Assembly (NCBI GenBank): GCA_017455225.1
Contig: JAFTBL010000141.1
Span: forward strand, 1-7,139
Source: Oscillospiraceae bacterium
Lineage (GTDB): Bacteria > Bacillota_A > Clostridia > Oscillospirales > Oscillospiraceae
DNA: 7,139 bases
Direction: 5' to 3'
The translations under genes and the position numbers were made by a program. Under the pieces are notes generated by a model. The model did not search any database. It was not told the DNA's origin and worked only from the letters and a program-made list of their open reading frames with translations. Below are positions 6,195 through 7,139 of this stretch, one piece after another (position 1 is the first letter of the stretch; each line of letters begins with the position of its first letter).

Positions 6195-6425
6195 TCAGAT
6201 CGGTTCGATCTCAATGCTTCGGGCGTCGCTGCGGCGCAGGGCGATCACCGTGTCCAGCACGCCGTATGCCACAGGATCTCCAAAGGGACTTTCCTGCAGC
6301 GCCGTCACGCGCCCGCCGGGAAGAAAGCCCAGCTCCTGCAGGCGCATCCGCTTTGCCCCGCGCAGGGAGATCGCCGTCACGCGGGCGCTTTGTCCCACGG
6401 CCAGCTCCGCCAGCGTTCCGGTCAT
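6195..6425 (-). CDS. feoA: Stand-alone FeoA-domain protein
   Basis: This 76-residue SH3-like protein is of the FeoA family, the small cytoplasmic partner of the ferrous iron transporter FeoB. Family signatures are visible: RMRLQELGFLPGGRV (26-40), ESPFGDPVAYGV (45-56) and IALRRSDARSIEIE (61-74). A strong AAGGAGG (6433-6439) lies seven bases before the ATG at 6425. No feoB occurs in the window, and the gene sits between cytidine deaminase and a 37-residue membrane peptide followed by a terminator. A downstream feoB in the same transcript is therefore excluded. The protein may act on a FeoB encoded elsewhere or have a different role. Family assignment is firm; the iron-transport role is inference. 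Confidence 0.9.
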   Translation of the reverse strand: MTGTLAELAVGQSARVTAISLRGAKRMRLQELGFLPGGRVTALQESPFGDPVAYGVLDTVIALRRSDARSIEIEPI

Positions 6426-6482
6426 AGGCGCTCCTCCTTTTCGGCTGCGCCATTCTATGACGCCCGGGGCGGAGCGGTGACG

Positions 6483-6872
6483 TTACAGCCAGCTCTGGTC
6501 GAAGCCGTAGGGCAGCAGCTCCTTCAGCGCGAATTTCCGGCTTTCTCCGGCGCCGTTGAGGCAGATCACCTCGATGTCGGGGGCGAACTCCATCATCACC
6601 TGCCGGCAGGTGCCGCAGGGGACGCAGAAATCCTTGCTCTTGCCGGCGATGGCGATGCGCACAAAGTCCCGGCGCCCCTCGCTGACCGCCTTGAAAATGG
6701 CGGTGCGCTCGGCGCACATGGTGGCGCCGTAGGCGGCGTTTTCAATGTTGCAGCCGGTGAACACGGTGCCGTCGCTGCACTCCAGCGCGGCGCCCACGGG
6801 AAAGTGGGAATAGGGGATGTACGCCCGCTCCATCATGTCGATGGCGGTGCGGCACAGCGCTTGCTCAGTCAT
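6483..6872 (-). CDS. cdd: Cytidine deaminase (Cdd)
   Basis: It hydrolyses cytidine and deoxycytidine to uridine and deoxyuridine in pyrimidine salvage. At 129 residues it has the length of the homotetrameric type. The zinc site is complete: C53 and catalytic E55 in TMCAERTA (51-58), and C86 and C89 in PCGTCRQ (85-91). The nucleoside-binding NIEN is at 42-45. The ATG at 6872 has an AAGGAGG (6881-6887) eight bases upstream. It lies 17 bases after the SGNH hydrolase stop and 57 bases before feoA. It belongs to a different operon from pyrG, though both act on cytidine-nucleotide metabolism. Confidence 0.97.
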   Translation of the reverse strand: MTEQALCRTAIDMMERAYIPYSHFPVGAALECSDGTVFTGCNIENAAYGATMCAERTAIFKAVSEGRRDFVRIAIAGKSKDFCVPCGTCRQVMMEFAPDIEVICLNGAGESRKFALKELLPYGFDQSWL

Positions 6873-6889
6873 GGTCGGTTCCTCCTTTT

Positions 6890-7139
6890 TTACAGTGCGG
6901 ACAAAAACGCGCCGATCCGCCGGGCGAGGATCTCGTGGCCGGCGTCGTTGGGGTGCAGCCCGTCGGGCACGTACCGCTCCATGATCGTCGGCACACAGGG
7001 CTGCAGGCCGGACATGGCGTACAGATCCAGCACCGGCAGAGCGTAGTACTCCGCCACCTCCCGGATGGCGTCCACGAACGGGCGCAGCAGAAGGGGCGGC
7101 GTGCGGCGGGGATTTTTGGCGGGATCAGACTCGTTAAAG
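6890..7139 (-). CDS. SGNH/GDSL-family hydrolase, 5'-truncated by window edge
   Basis: Only the last 82 residues are present; the frame stays open to the right edge, so the true start is outside (a GTG at 7075 is internal). The segment VAEYYALPVLDLYAMSG followed by PDGLHPNDAGHEILA contains the block V motif of SGNH hydrolases, with the catalytic Asp and His in DGLH (D59 and H62 of the visible part). The Ser and oxyanion blocks lie beyond the window. Such enzymes are esterases or lipases acting on acyl groups; the substrate cannot be told. It is the upstream member of the cdd-feoA operon. No signal peptide can be judged. Confidence 0.85.
   Translation of the reverse strand, partial: FNESDPAKNPRRTPPLLLRPFVDAIREVAEYYALPVLDLYAMSGLQPCVPTIMERYVPDGLHPNDAGHEILARRIGAFLSAL

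Noticed and set aside
6426..6482. Possible internal promoter before feoA (TAGAAT on the minus strand)
   Set aside because: The -10-like hexamer has no acceptable -35 at 16-18 bases; only the GC-rich spacer lies there.
6039..7046. A 335-codon open frame on the plus strand across cdd and feoA
   Set aside because: It spans the antisense of three well-supported minus-strand genes and their gaps, without domain content or start signals.

Overview
The window reads as chromosomal DNA of a GC-rich, low-oxygen Firmicute, most likely of the Oscillospiraceae/Ruminococcaceae type. This is inferred from strong AGGAGG-type ribosome binding sites, a type III glutamine synthetase, an iron-sulfur aldo/keto reductase, canonical TTG…TATAAT-like promoters and classical intrinsic terminators. 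I see no transposase, integrase, phage gene, CRISPR array, tRNA or rRNA. Most content is housekeeping; the novelty lies in the control regions.

Layout. Positions 1-163 are non-coding and hold five successive hairpins, the last two with U-tract-like tails. Two minus-strand genes follow: glnN (glutamine synthetase III, 181-2277) and, upstream of it, pyrG (CTP synthase, 2279-3886), separated by one base. Positions 3887-4264 form a divergent control region. Its minus strand carries a sigma-70-type promoter and a ~145-nt pyrG leader with a terminator and a mutually exclusive antiterminator. Its plus strand carries a promoter whose short leader contains a terminator-like hairpin ahead of the aldo/keto reductase. 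On the plus strand come the ferredoxin-type aldo/keto reductase (4265-5389) and, one base later, a single-pass membrane protein of unknown function (5391-5951).

A symmetric terminator at 6006-6032 separates these from a second minus-strand operon. In transcription order it contains a truncated SGNH/GDSL hydrolase (running off the right edge), cytidine deaminase (cdd), a stand-alone FeoA-domain protein, and an unannotated 37-residue membrane peptide.

How the genes relate. GlnN makes glutamine and PyrG spends it to aminate UTP to CTP, so the 1-base pyrG-glnN junction couples producer and consumer. Cdd, in a separate operon, works on the opposite side of pyrimidine metabolism by deaminating cytidine. 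The strongest candidate for something undescribed is the pyrG leader. Three copies of a CCGCGG core carry flanks arranged so that the middle copy can pair fully with either neighbour, and this does not look like the known G-rich-start pyrG attenuator of Bacillus.
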